Positions 6,625-13,870 of a stretch of 18,450 nt of DNA are shown here, one piece after another. This DNA is from Candidatus Saccharimonadota bacterium (lineage in GTDB: Bacteria > Patescibacteriota > Saccharimonadia > Saccharimonadales > Saccharimonadaceae). Location: positions 1 to 18,450 of the forward strand of contig JACQGD010000065.1 of the NCBI GenBank assembly GCA_016199685.1, given 5' to 3'. Made by a program: the position numbers and the translations under genes. The notes beneath the pieces were generated by a model. It did no database searches. It was not told the DNA's origin and saw nothing but the letters and a program-made list of their open reading frames with translations. Each line of letters begins with the position of its first letter. Position 1 is the stretch's first letter.

Positions 6625-7850
6625 GCCAACCAGGTATTGCATTATATCTTCATGTTCATCAGCCATACAGAGTCAGGCCATATACCGTCTTCGATACAGC
6701 GGATAGCCATGAATACTTCAGTACTACTCGCGACGACGCATCGTCAAATAACGAAGTAATATTTAAAAAAGTTGCTGACAAATCATACCGTCCAATGAAC
6801 CAATTACTCGAAAAACTATTGAGCGAGAATGACAGTTTCAAGCTTTCCTTAAGTATTACTGGTACATTCTTAGAACAGGCGGAGCAATGGGCTCCTGATG
6901 TTATTGCGAGTTTCCAAAGAATTATTGCAACGGGCCGTGTAGAGATTCTGGCTGAAACATATCATCATAGTCTTGCTTTCTTCTATTCATTGCCAGAGTT
7001 CGAGCGTCAAGTCGCTCTTCATCGGAAAAAGATCGAAGCTATTTTTGGAGTTACTCCTACTGTATTTCGCAACACCGAGCTTGCCTACAATGATCAAGTT
7101 GGTCAGTGGGCAGAAAAAGCCGGCTACAAGGGCGTTCTTGCAGAAGGATGGGACACGGTACTTGATTGGCGAAGTCCAAACCATATTTATCGCCCACCAG
7201 CAACAAATTCTATTGGGCTACTCCTAAAGAATTATCAACTGAGCGATGACATCGCATTTCGCTTCAGTAATCAATCATGGAATGAATGGCCACTCACAAC
7301 TGATAAGTACGCATCTTGGGTAGAAAACTCATTTGAAAAAGGCCCACTCGTAAACTTATTTATGGATTATGAGACATTTGGCGAACATCAATGGGCAGAT
7401 ACGGGCATCTTTGGATTCTTTGATACGTTCATATCTGATTGGGCATCTCGTGAGGATCGACAATTTTATACAGTAAGTGATGCTCTTTCCGCGTTTAGTC
7501 CAGTTGCAGAGCTCACTGTACCGCAAACGACGACATGGGCAGACACTGAGCGCGACTTGAGTGCCTGGACTGGTAATTCTATGCAGCGCGAAGCACTCAG
7601 GCACCTCTACGCGCTTGAGCATGACATCCTTCGCACCGAAGATACTGCGCTTATTACTGACTGGCGACGACTAGGCGCGTCAGATGCCGTCTATTACATG
7701 AGCACCAAATGGCTCGATGATGGCGATGTGCATGCGTACTTCAGCCCCTACGACTCCCCGTACGACGCGTTTTTATATTATATAAATGTCATCCGAGATC
7801 TCCGGTGGCGCTTAATGAGCAATCATGGAACAGGACATTTACATGGCTAG
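6621..7850 (+). CDS. GH57-family glycoside hydrolase / alpha-glucan-active enzyme
   Basis: A 409-aa (beta/alpha)7-barrel enzyme of glycoside hydrolase family 57, probably cytoplasmic (no signal peptide). The family motifs appear in order: LHVHQP (10-15), EILAETYHHS (108-117), FRNTELAY with the likely catalytic nucleophile Glu153, and MDYETFGEH (248-256) with the likely acid/base Asp249. GH57 includes alpha-amylases, 4-alpha-glucanotransferases, amylopullulanases and branching enzymes. The length near 400 residues fits the short alpha-amylase-like group better than the 500-700-residue branching enzymes and glucanotransferases, but the exact activity is not decided. The start overlaps the GT4 stop (ATGA) and has AAGGAG eight bases upstream, so translation is coupled. 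The last 8 bases overlap the GH15 start. Confidence 0.92.
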   Translation: MSQPGIALYLHVHQPYRVRPYTVFDTADSHEYFSTTRDDASSNNEVIFKKVADKSYRPMNQLLEKLLSENDSFKLSLSITGTFLEQAEQWAPDVIASFQRIIATGRVEILAETYHHSLAFFYSLPEFERQVALHRKKIEAIFGVTPTVFRNTELAYNDQVGQWAEKAGYKGVLAEGWDTVLDWRSPNHIYRPPATNSIGLLLKNYQLSDDIAFRFSNQSWNEWPLTTDKYASWVENSFEKGPLVNLFMDYETFGEHQWADTGIFGFFDTFISDWASREDRQFYTVSDALSAFSPVAELTVPQTTTWADTERDLSAWTGNSMQREALRHLYALEHDILRTEDTALITDWRRLGASDAVYYMSTKWLDDGDVHAYFSPYDSPYDAFLYYINVIRDLRWRLMSNHGTGHLHG

Positions 7851-9789
7851 ACCAATAGTACTTAGCAATGGTGAGCTGCATGTCGGACTCAATAATTATG
7901 GACTTGTCCATGACCTTTATTATCCGTATGTAGGGCTTGAGAATCATTCTTCAGGTCTATCAACCCGACATCGTGTCGGTGTATGGATCAACGGAACACT
8001 TAGCTGGCTTGATGACGAGGGCGCTTGGACATTCCGTTTCCGCTACCCCCATAAAGCACTTATAGGTCACACGATTGCAAAAAACGAGGCATTGGGTATC
8101 TTGCTTGAGTTTGATGATTTCGTTGATTCTCAAATGAGTGCGTTCATTCGTAATATTCATGTGGTGAATCTACGAGAGGAAGAGCGCGAAGTGCGTGTCT
8201 TTACCCATCAGGCATTTGTCATCGGTGATTCACGAAGTAATACCGACACTGCACAGTATCTTCCGGACAGCGAAGCAATCCTCCATTACCGCGGACGGCG
8301 CGCAATGATCGTTTCTGGCCTTCATAACGATAAACCGTTTGATCAACACAGTATTGGGCTGTTTGGAATCGAAGGCAAGGAAGGTACGTACCGAGATGCG
8401 GATGACGGCGAGCTCAGTAACGGCAACGGCGAGCATGGTCGTGTCGACTCAACACTGCGCTTTAAACTTACGATAAAACCTCTTAGCTCCGAGAGACTAC
8501 AGTATTGGATCGCGTTTGGAACGTCACCACGAGAAGCACTCTATATCGACAAACAGATCCGAAACCATGGCGTTTCTTCGAGATTACATCAGACTGCAGA
8601 ATATTGGAAAAAATGGCTTGAACCAGCGCAGGCAGTCAGTGACAAACTCGACCCTTCGCATCGAGAATCATTCCTACATAGCATGATGATCATAAAGTCA
8701 CACATCGACAAACGTGGTGCAGTGATCGCGAGTACAGACAGCTCCATGCTTCGTTACTCGCGTGATGATTACGAATACTGCTGGCCGCGCGATGGCGCAT
8801 TGGTATTGTGGCCGTTGATTCGTATGGGGTACACAGACGAGCCGCATCGATTCTTTGAATTTTGTCGTAAAGGACTCCATACCAGCGGCTACTTGATGCA
8901 TAAATATCGTGCCGATGGCGGACTTGGAGCAAGCTGGCACACTTATCTTCATGATGGTATTACTGCACCGCCTATTCAAGAAGACGAGACTGCGATTGTG
9001 CTGTTTGTATTCGCTCAATTCTACGAGACACATCATGACGCAAAATTACTTCATGAGTTTTATGAGAGTATGGTGAAGCCGATGGCTAGCTTTTTGGCAG
9101 AACATATCGATGACACAACTGGCTTACCGAAGCCAAGCTATGATCTATGGGAAGAAACCTTTCTCACAACAACGTACACGACCTCTGTCGTCCATGCGGC
9201 ACTCCTCGCGGCTGCTGAGCTTGCAGAAGATGCTGGTGACGATGAAAGCGCTGTAAAATGGCGCTCTGTCGCAGACGACATATTAGTAGCGGCACACAAG
9301 TATCTCTTCAATACTGAACGACAATCTTTTTATAAGGGTATTATTGTTAAAAATGGCGAAGTTGAATACAACGATACGATTGACGCATCAAGTATTTATG
9401 GTGCATTTATGTTTGGCCTCTTCTCGACAGATAGTGACGAGTTAAATGCGGCAATGAAAACCTTTGTTGAAAGATTCAAAAATCCAGATAATAAAATTGG
9501 TTTTCCTCGATATGAAAACGATAACTATCATCGCGCTGATGATTCAATCACCGGGAACTGGTGGCCGATTATTACTATGTGGTATGCGCAGTTCTGCCTC
9601 GAACATGGGGATAGCGATACAGCGATGTCGATTATCAACTGGGTCAAAGACGTGTCAACTTCAACGGGCATGATACCGGAGCAAGTCAATCCTCTTACGG
9701 GAGAGCGAGTTTCGCCTAGTCCTCTTACGTGGAGCCAAGCCGAATACGTTTCGACGCTCCTCGATACGATAACGGAACATAAGAGCTAG
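7843..9789 (+). CDS. GH15-family glucoamylase-like glycoside hydrolase
   Basis: A 648-aa enzyme of glycoside hydrolase family 15, which cuts glucose from non-reducing ends of alpha-glucans or trehalose. A beta-sandwich N-terminal domain (about 1-260) precedes the (alpha/alpha)6 catalytic barrel (about 275-645). Barrel motifs: YEYCWPRDGA (about 310-319), QEDETA with the predicted acid Glu382, DLWEE (434-438), and PEQV with the predicted base Glu613, followed by the LTWSQAEYV closing motif. No signal peptide is seen, so it probably acts on internal glycogen. I choose ATG 7843 (overlap of 8 bases with GH57) because AGGA lies seven bases upstream; ATG 7825 (6 more residues) lacks a ribosome binding site. 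The 230-aa gene follows after 3 bases. Confidence 0.92.
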   Translation: MARPIVLSNGELHVGLNNYGLVHDLYYPYVGLENHSSGLSTRHRVGVWINGTLSWLDDEGAWTFRFRYPHKALIGHTIAKNEALGILLEFDDFVDSQMSAFIRNIHVVNLREEEREVRVFTHQAFVIGDSRSNTDTAQYLPDSEAILHYRGRRAMIVSGLHNDKPFDQHSIGLFGIEGKEGTYRDADDGELSNGNGEHGRVDSTLRFKLTIKPLSSERLQYWIAFGTSPREALYIDKQIRNHGVSSRLHQTAEYWKKWLEPAQAVSDKLDPSHRESFLHSMMIIKSHIDKRGAVIASTDSSMLRYSRDDYEYCWPRDGALVLWPLIRMGYTDEPHRFFEFCRKGLHTSGYLMHKYRADGGLGASWHTYLHDGITAPPIQEDETAIVLFVFAQFYETHHDAKLLHEFYESMVKPMASFLAEHIDDTTGLPKPSYDLWEETFLTTTYTTSVVHAALLAAAELAEDAGDDESAVKWRSVADDILVAAHKYLFNTERQSFYKGIIVKNGEVEYNDTIDASSIYGAFMFGLFSTDSDELNAAMKTFVERFKNPDNKIGFPRYENDNYHRADDSITGNWWPIITMWYAQFCLEHGDSDTAMSIINWVKDVSTSTGMIPEQVNPLTGERVSPSPLTWSQAEYVSTLLDTITEHKS

Positions 9790-9792
9790 ACA

Positions 9793-10485
9793 ATGCCTGA
9801 TTCGTTTTCGCACTTCACCTCACAGCTCAAAACTGTGTATGACAAAGCCGGGCTTTCGGAAGTTGCGCAGAGACGACGTGTGATCGCTAAGTTTGCACTC
9901 CGCCATGGGCTTTTGTACTTTTCTACAGATCGCTCATCATCACTGACCGTTCCAATCGTCCGAGGAGTTACCGCATCACTTGATCAAAATGACACGAATA
10001 TTTGCATAGGCAGCCATAAAGGATACGACATTGTTTTTCTGGAACGATTCGCATCAATGACGCATCCTGATTACCCATCATCAAAACATCACTGGCATAT
10101 CATGTCATTTGATCTCCATAGTCATAGCGCGCTTCCATTTGTATTTATCGGCACTCGGCAGCAATCTCGAACATTCTATGCAAATTTGTTTACGACCAAG
10201 CGTGAAGTTCGACAACTCGAACCATCTTCTTATAATGTTCCTAAGCAGTTCAGCGCTCATTACACGATCGTCGCTTCACCTGCCGAACAGCTCATTTTGA
10301 CACAGCTTTTGACAACACCGATTACTGCAGCTATGGCAAAATTTCAGCATCCATTCGCCGTTGAGATTCAAGATGATACGCTCTCTATAATCACCGACTC
10401 TCAACAAACCTCTGAGGCATCCCTTTCGAAAATGCTTCATTATGGTTTATGGCTAGCTGAACATATTGATGCCAATATTACATAA
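9793..10485 (+). CDS. Hypothetical protein, 230 aa, last gene of the alpha-glucan operon
   Basis: I do not recognise the family. It starts 3 bases after the GH15 stop, so it is surely co-transcribed. The protein is soluble and mixed alpha/beta, with no signal peptide or membrane helix. A basic patch is found at 27-38 (RRRVIAKFALRH), and a repeated strand-like pattern from 95 on: HHWHIMSFDLHSH, then PFVFIGTRQQ, then YTIVASPAEQLILTQLLTTP and FAVEIQDDTLSIIT. This last part recalls the general look of small sensor or DUF3137-like folds, but I cannot claim membership. The operon context hints at a link to glucan metabolism or a passenger role. A strong hairpin ends the operon one base after the stop. 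Confidence 0.8.
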   Translation: MPDSFSHFTSQLKTVYDKAGLSEVAQRRRVIAKFALRHGLLYFSTDRSSSLTVPIVRGVTASLDQNDTNICIGSHKGYDIVFLERFASMTHPDYPSSKHHWHIMSFDLHSHSALPFVFIGTRQQSRTFYANLFTTKREVRQLEPSSYNVPKQFSAHYTIVASPAEQLILTQLLTTPITAAMAKFQHPFAVEIQDDTLSIITDSQQTSEASLSKMLHYGLWLAEHIDANIT

Positions 10486-10486
10486 A

Positions 10487-10510
10487 AATACCCCTCCAAT
10501 GAGGGGTATT
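10487..10510. terminator. Two-way intrinsic terminator between the glucan operon and rpmG
   Basis: Perfect 10-bp stem AATACCCCTC / GAGGGGTATT with a CAAT loop, between the convergent 230-aa gene and rpmG. On the reverse strand the stem is followed by a run of Ts (TATTTTTATG), making it a good terminator for rpmG. On the plus strand the T-run is poor. Confidence 0.8.
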
Positions 10511-10525
10511 CTATATGATACGATT

Positions 10526-10732
10526 TTAACTCTTGCGTGCTTTGACTTCGTTGCGACCGAGACTTTTCTTCGTCTCCGTATATGTCGCATGTTTGCGAGC
10601 AATCGGGTCGTACTTCTTAAGGCTGATTTTTTCAGTCGTATTCTGTGTGTTCTTCGTAGTGTAATATGTGCGATGTCCGCTCAATTCACTCACCAAACCG
10701 ACTAACTTTCGCTTCGTATTCTTCTTTGCCAT
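10526..10732 (-). CDS. rpmG: 50S ribosomal protein L33, zinc-free form
   Basis: Ribosomal protein L33 of the large subunit, near the E site. The sequence shows the family core: [13 protein letters not shown] (about 20-32), [22 protein letters not shown] (about 34-55). It has no cysteine at all, so it is the C-minus form that does not need zinc. At 68 aa it is longer than the usual 50-55: the extra length is an N-terminal stretch ([19 protein letters not shown]) and a basic C-terminal tail. It has its own extended -10 promoter about 38 bases upstream and shares the hairpin terminator at 10487-10510. Confidence 0.9.
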   Translation of the reverse strand: MAKKNTKRKLVGLVSELSGHRTYYTTKNTQNTTEKISLKKYDPIARKHATYTETKKSLGRNEVKARKS

Positions 10733-10770
10733 TACTTCACTCTTTTATCGTTATTATTGCAATCTTATTA

Positions 10771-10779
10771 ATTCTAGCA
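10771..10779 (-). promoter_or_regulatory. Extended -10 box of rpmG
   Basis: TG-C-TAGAAT on the reverse strand, 38 bases before the ATG at 10732. The -35 is weak. The leader would be about 30 bases, unlike the leaderless pattern of most neighbours. Confidence 0.5.
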
Positions 10780-10815
10780 TAAAAATACAGTTATGACTAG
10801 GGTCAGGCTCGAAAA

Positions 10816-10890
<75 letters not shown>

Positions 10891-10914
10891 ATACACCCTT
10901 TACGTTTGCCCTAA

Positions 10915-10956
10915 TGCTCTACTACGAGTTCGCGTTCACGCAGAGCTAAGGCGGCA
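10915..10956 (-). repeat. tRNA-Thr 5-prime-end-like fragment in the tRNA leader
   Basis: TGCCGCCTTAGCTC (10956-10943) repeats 14 bases of the tRNA-Thr 5-prime end exactly, including one base before it, and GTAGAGCA (10922-10915) repeats the second half of its D arm. In the real tRNA four bases separate the two blocks; here twenty do. The rest of the tRNA is missing. It lies between the predicted promoter and the intact tRNA. Confidence 0.6.
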
Positions 10957-10967
10957 CGCCTCGGATA

Positions 10968-10996
10968 ATTGTACCAAATTAACTGAGGTATGCCAA
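10968..10996 (-). promoter_or_regulatory. Promoter of tRNA-Thr(GGT)
   Basis: On the reverse strand TTGGCA (10991-10996) and TACAAT (10968-10973) are 17 bases apart, and TGG before the -10 makes it an extended box. Start near 10961, about 70 bases before the mature tRNA. Confidence 0.7.
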
Positions 10997-11000
10997 TAAT

Positions 11001-11789
11001 TTACTGAAGTGGGATATTGAAGACGGTTCCCGTACCGCCGCCGACGTATTGAGGCATTTTACCGTCCCACTTCTCAATCGCCTGCTTCTGCAGATATTGC
11101 TGCGTGAGCGTCTGGCTCTGCGCTGCCTGCGCTTCTGCATCGGTCTTGGCTGCTTCAAGATTAAACTTCGCTCGTTCTGCGTTTTGCTGCGCGACTTGCT
11201 TTTCTTCAATCGCTTTACTAAAGCTATCACTGAACTTAAAGTCAACGATACTTAGTTCACTTACCTTTATGCCATATGGAGAAAGTCTGTCTGTCAGTGT
11301 TTTTTGTGCGACTGTCTTTAGCTTGCTTCGCTCTGTAATAAGCTCAGACGCTGTATACTCTGCGCTCGCTGCCTTGAAAACCTCGTTTATTGCTGGAATG
11401 ACAATCCGATCAACATACGTCGCGCCAATTGTTTGATGGACTCGACTAACACTGCCTCGCTCAAGGTTATAATTTAATACAATTTGACTTGAGACATCCT
11501 GAAGATCCTTACTTGCTGCCGTGCTTGAAACAGCTTCTTTTTGCACCTTGATGTCGTAGATAGTTACGTTGTTAATACCAAATGGTAAGATAAATGAGAG
11601 ACCTTCAGTGAGTTCTCGGCCTGTTACGCGGCCATATTGGGTTACGACGCCAATCTTGCCGGTTCCTATACGAGTTGCGCTTGTAACAAACCCTATGACA
11701 ACCGCTATGAGGAGCGCTGCTCCGATAATAACGATTGGTCGTGCATAAAATGGTTTTTCTTCACCTACAATATCAGCTTTTCTTATCAT
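11001..11789 (-). CDS. SPFH/prohibitin-like (band 7) membrane protein
   Basis: A 262-aa band-7 protein. One N-terminal membrane helix (about 19-37, IVIIGAALLIAVVIGFV) is followed by the SPFH domain (about 40-195): GVVTQYGRVTGRELTEGLSF, then VSSQIVLNYNLE and the conserved VKVSEL-like strand (IKVSELSIVDFKFSDSF). A helical, Ala/Glu/Gln-rich coiled-coil segment (about 195-240) ends the protein. Such proteins form large ring or cage assemblies on membranes, scaffold lipids and restrain FtsH-type proteases. The topology would place the SPFH domain outside or in the cytoplasm depending on insertion; I cannot tell. No nfeD or ftsH gene is next to it. An extended -10 box sits 9 bases upstream of the start, with a weak AAGG close to the ATG. 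Confidence 0.9.
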   Translation of the reverse strand: MIRKADIVGEEKPFYARPIVIIGAALLIAVVIGFVTSATRIGTGKIGVVTQYGRVTGRELTEGLSFILPFGINNVTIYDIKVQKEAVSSTAASKDLQDVSSQIVLNYNLERGSVSRVHQTIGATYVDRIVIPAINEVFKAASAEYTASELITERSKLKTVAQKTLTDRLSPYGIKVSELSIVDFKFSDSFSKAIEEKQVAQQNAERAKFNLEAAKTDAEAQAAQSQTLTQQYLQKQAIEKWDGKMPQYVGGGTGTVFNIPLQ

Positions 11790-11798
11790 AATAACCTT

Positions 11799-11807
11799 AG
11801 TATATCA
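11799..11807 (-). promoter_or_regulatory. Extended -10 box of the SPFH gene
   Basis: TG-A-TATACT on the reverse strand ends 9 bases before the ATG at 11789. The predicted leader is about 3 bases. Confidence 0.6.
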
Positions 11808-11824
11808 TGATAAATAATAAGAAG

Positions 11825-12145
11825 TTATTTCTTACGAGTGGCTGGCTTGCGTATTGCCACTGTCGCTTTTTGGCTTGATGTATCAAGCGCTACAGGTGTA
11901 TCGCGAAGACAGAAGAGCACAAATGATTGGAGGAGTGCCCACGCTACGGCATTAACGATAAAGATTCCTGCAGCTGCAATCGCAACGGCAAGAAGTTGTT
12001 GGCCAAGGCTTTGATTCAGAAGTCCAATAACACCGGCAATAATAAGTAATGTTGTCGCTATAGCTATATAGAAATGTTGCAATTTTGTTCGGTCTGATGT
12101 TGTATCGTTCCAGGTAGTAAGTGATGATTTGAGTGATTCGTACAT
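11825..12145 (-). CDS. Small two-helix membrane protein, 106 aa
   Basis: Family not recognised. The N-terminal 22 residues are polar (MYESLKSSLTTWNDTTSDR). Two hydrophobic helices follow (about 26-44 and 50-78), and the tail is basic (VAIRKPATRKK), so the ends probably both face the cytoplasm. An earlier in-frame ATG at 12181 would add 12 residues, but it lies on the -35 box of a consensus promoter whose predicted start is one base before ATG 12145, so 12145 is the better start. There is no Shine-Dalgarno: the mRNA should be leaderless. The SPFH gene follows 35 bases downstream with its own -10 box; a shared membrane role is possible but not shown. Confidence 0.75.
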   Translation of the reverse strand: MYESLKSSLTTWNDTTSDRTKLQHFYIAIATTLLIIAGVIGLLNQSLGQQLLAVAIAAAGIFIVNAVAWALLQSFVLFCLRDTPVALDTSSQKATVAIRKPATRKK

Positions 12146-12152
12146 AGATAAT

Positions 12153-12181
12153 ATTATAGCACATAAGCTTTTTAGTGTCAA
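12153..12181 (-). promoter_or_regulatory. Full-consensus promoter with leaderless start
   Basis: On the reverse strand TTGACA (12176-12181) and TATAAT (12153-12158) are both perfect, 17 bases apart, with a TGC extension. Start predicted at 12146/12145, on the ATG. It also refutes a start at 12181. Confidence 0.85.
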
Positions 12182-12254
12182 TGTTTATGTTTGTCTTCTA
12201 TGAAAGGGTTTAAATAGTCTATTTTCAAGAAATATAGAAATACTTGCAGATTAC

Positions 12255-12283
12255 TTGAATTATCGATACAAATTAGGTACACT
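12255..12283 (+). promoter_or_regulatory. Promoter of the tRNA-Thr / tRNA-Tyr unit
   Basis: TTGAAT (12255-12260) and TACACT (12278-12283) with a 17-base spacer. Start near 12290, about 44 bases before the first tRNA. The rest of 12182-12333 shows no gene. Confidence 0.55.
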
Positions 12284-12333
12284 TGTATCTGTACTTTACG
12301 TCCGTAACGTACGGTACGTTTCAGTATACATGT

Positions 12334-12410
12334 GCCGCTTTAGCTCAGTTGGTTAGAGCAGCTGTTTTGTAAACAGCAGGTCTACGGTTCGAATCCGTAA
12401 AGCGGCTCCA
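12334..12410 (+). tRNA. tRNA-Thr (TGT anticodon)
   Basis: Full cloverleaf of 77 bases including encoded CCA. Acceptor GCCGCTT / AAGCGGC, D arm TAGCTCAGTTGGTTAGAGCA, anticodon stem GCTGT / ACAGC with loop TTTGTAA (anticodon TGT, threonine), T arm with TTCGAAT. Reads ACA and ACG codons and complements the GGT isoacceptor at 10816-10890. Confidence 0.96.
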
Positions 12411-12452
12411 TGACAAGGTAATGAATATCGTTGCTTTGTGATAGAACCGTAT

Positions 12453-12537
12453 GCTGGAATCGTGTAGTGGCAATCACAGGAGACTGTAAATCTCCCGCCT
12501 TTCGGCTTCGTAGGTTCGAGTCCTACTTCCAGCACCA
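12453..12537 (+). tRNA. tRNA-Tyr (GTA anticodon)
   Basis: Class II tRNA of 85 bases with encoded CCA. Acceptor GCTGGAA / TTCCAGC, anticodon stem GGAGA / TCTCC with loop CTGTAAA (anticodon GTA, tyrosine), a long variable arm (CGCCTTTCGGCTTCG) as expected for bacterial tRNA-Tyr, T arm TAGG-TTCGAGT-CCTA. It lies 42 bases after tRNA-Thr, so the two are probably processed from one transcript. Confidence 0.96.
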
Positions 12538-12546
12538 AGTTAAGAC

Positions 12547-12569
12547 CCCACCCGAAATGGTGGGTTTTT
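12547..12569 (+). terminator. Intrinsic terminator of the tRNA unit
   Basis: Stem CCCACC / GGTGGG with a six-base loop, followed by five Ts, ten bases after the CCA of tRNA-Tyr. An outer 9-bp stem (CCAAGTTAA 12535-12543 with TTAACTTGG 12568-12576) could enclose it, using the tRNA CCA end. Confidence 0.8.
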
Positions 12570-12618
12570 AACTTGGCGATAAGCTAAAGCGTTATTTAGT
12601 TTCTAAAGCAGTATTGAC

Positions 12619-12627
12619 TGGTATAAT
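12619..12627 (+). promoter_or_regulatory. Extended -10 box of the five-helix membrane protein
   Basis: TG-G-TATAAT ends 9 bases before the ATG at 12637. The predicted leader is about 3 bases with no Shine-Dalgarno. Confidence 0.65.
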
Positions 12628-12636
12628 GATGAGTAT

Positions 12637-13182
12637 ATGTCATCCTCACAGTCTCTCCGTATAAAGAATATCGGTATCTCGCTAACTGCAGTCTCTGGAG
12701 GTATTCTTGTCATCGGCGTTGTTGCGGGCCCTTCATTGTCTGAGAATGCTCAGTATGCGCCCATTGCAGCTTGGGTGTGTATAGGTGCGCTCGTCTGTGT
12801 ATTTATCGGAGTAGCCCTTTTTGGAGTGTCGAAATTTCAGAATCACAGGCCGAGTGGTCGTTTTGATGAGAACGCGATTCGTAGCATCAACACTCATATG
12901 AGTAATCTTAATAGTGCGGCGCTCCTGCTATCTTTTGCTACGATCGGAATGTACCTCTCTGTACGGATGACTCAGTCAAGCCCTGCGGATATCGTTCTTG
13001 CACTAGTTGTGACGTTCGGAGCGTTTGGCATGCCTCCTCTTCTTCTGCTTCTTATCATCGCCAATGGATTTTTCTACCGGATAGCAACAAAAAAATCGCG
13101 TCGACTACTTATTGCAACGACAATTATCTCAATTCCTGTAGGCATATTACTTGCGATACTTGCTCTCCGAACCATTGCGTAA
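12637..13182 (+). CDS. Hypothetical multi-pass membrane protein, 181 aa
   Basis: Not assigned to a family. Five hydrophobic segments are visible: about 12-32, 43-63, 91-109, 117-147 (long, with a GMPP kink at 131-134) and 156-178. A polar loop rich in Asn/Arg/Asp lies at about 65-90. Short basic loops (FYRIATKKSRR, 146-156) suggest the cytoplasmic side by the positive-inside rule, with the N-terminus inside. No catalytic or transport motif is seen. Its promoter is separate from the tRNA unit upstream, whose terminator lies 68 bases before its start. It converges on the TPR gene with only 11 bases between the stops. Confidence 0.82.
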   Translation: MSSSQSLRIKNIGISLTAVSGGILVIGVVAGPSLSENAQYAPIAAWVCIGALVCVFIGVALFGVSKFQNHRPSGRFDENAIRSINTHMSNLNSAALLLSFATIGMYLSVRMTQSSPADIVLALVVTFGAFGMPPLLLLLIIANGFFYRIATKKSRRLLIATTIISIPVGILLAILALRTIA

Positions 13183-13193
13183 AGGAAAGCTGA

Positions 13194-13844
13194 CTACATC
13201 ACTTTTCGAGGCTGGACAACGCGCTTAGGCTGATCTTGCGGAATCACCATCTTCTGCGCTTTGGCACGAAGCTGCTCTGCAAGCTCTGCTTGACCGTCTC
13301 GCTCGTATGCATCGGCAAGAATCTTGAGCGTCTGGGGAATTGGATCGAGTTCGATTGCTCGTTCAAGTGCGCTAATCATTTTTTTGTTATGACCGAGTTT
13401 TTCTTGGACTTTAGCGTACGCGATGTGACGAGACGAGTGATCGTTTTCCATCTCAAGTGCTTGCTCAAAAGCAAGTGCTGCTTTTTCGTAATTGTTTGTT
13501 TCATAGTAGATGAGACCGACATTATGAAGACTCGATGCGCTCGGTTCAAGTGATTGAGCAATCTCGAAACACTCGATAGCATCTTTGAATGCCTGTTGTT
13601 TTGCATAAAGAATACCGAGACGATTGTAGGCAGTTGCATTACGCTCGTCGACACGAAGGATTGTAAGCAGTGCTTTTTCAGCGCGTAAGTACTTTTTTTC
13701 TCGCAGAGATTCCTGCGCTACTTCCCAAAGACGCTCCATCTTTTCGGAGAGTTTGATTGGGAGATCAAGAGATGCATCCTCGAGAGATTTACGATAAAAG
13801 ACGGCAACCGCGCCTAAGATAGCTACAATAATAAGTCCTAGCAT
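13194..13844 (-). CDS. TPR-repeat protein with N-terminal membrane anchor
   Basis: A 216-aa protein. A single hydrophobic helix at residues 2-17 anchors it in the membrane. About five tetratricopeptide repeats follow (about 37-70, 71-104, 105-136, 137-168, 172-200), with clear A-Y-N-R-L-G-x-L-Y, A-I-E-C-F-E-x-A and L-H-N-V-G-L-I-Y-Y signatures. A basic tail ends it (PKRVVQPRKVM). It is probably a membrane-attached scaffold for protein-protein contacts; the partner is unknown. An extended -10 box lies 9 bases upstream. It may also be read through from the holB-like gene, which ends 26 bases before it. Confidence 0.9.
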   Translation of the reverse strand: MLGLIIVAILGAVAVFYRKSLEDASLDLPIKLSEKMERLWEVAQESLREKKYLRAEKALLTILRVDERNATAYNRLGILYAKQQAFKDAIECFEIAQSLEPSASSLHNVGLIYYETNNYEKAALAFEQALEMENDHSSRHIAYAKVQEKLGHNKKMISALERAIELDPIPQTLKILADAYERDGQAELAEQLRAKAQKMVIPQDQPKRVVQPRKVM

Positions 13845-13853
13845 TTCTCTATG

Positions 13854-13862
13854 ATTGTATCA
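13854..13862 (-). promoter_or_regulatory. Extended -10 box of the TPR gene
   Basis: TG-A-TACAAT on the reverse strand ends 9 bases before the ATG at 13844, in the 26-base gap after the holB-like gene. It overlaps nothing coding. Confidence 0.5.
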
Positions 13863-13870
13863 CAGTGATG

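Noticed and set aside
7825..7842. Earlier GH15 start at ATG 7825
   Set aside because: There is no ribosome binding site; ATG 7843 has AGGA at the right distance.
11104..11436. Plus-strand open frame of 110 codons
   Set aside because: It is antisense to the well-supported SPFH gene and has no ribosome binding site or family signal.
12353..12538. Open frame on the reverse strand across the two tRNAs
   Set aside because: It is an artefact of structured tRNA sequence.
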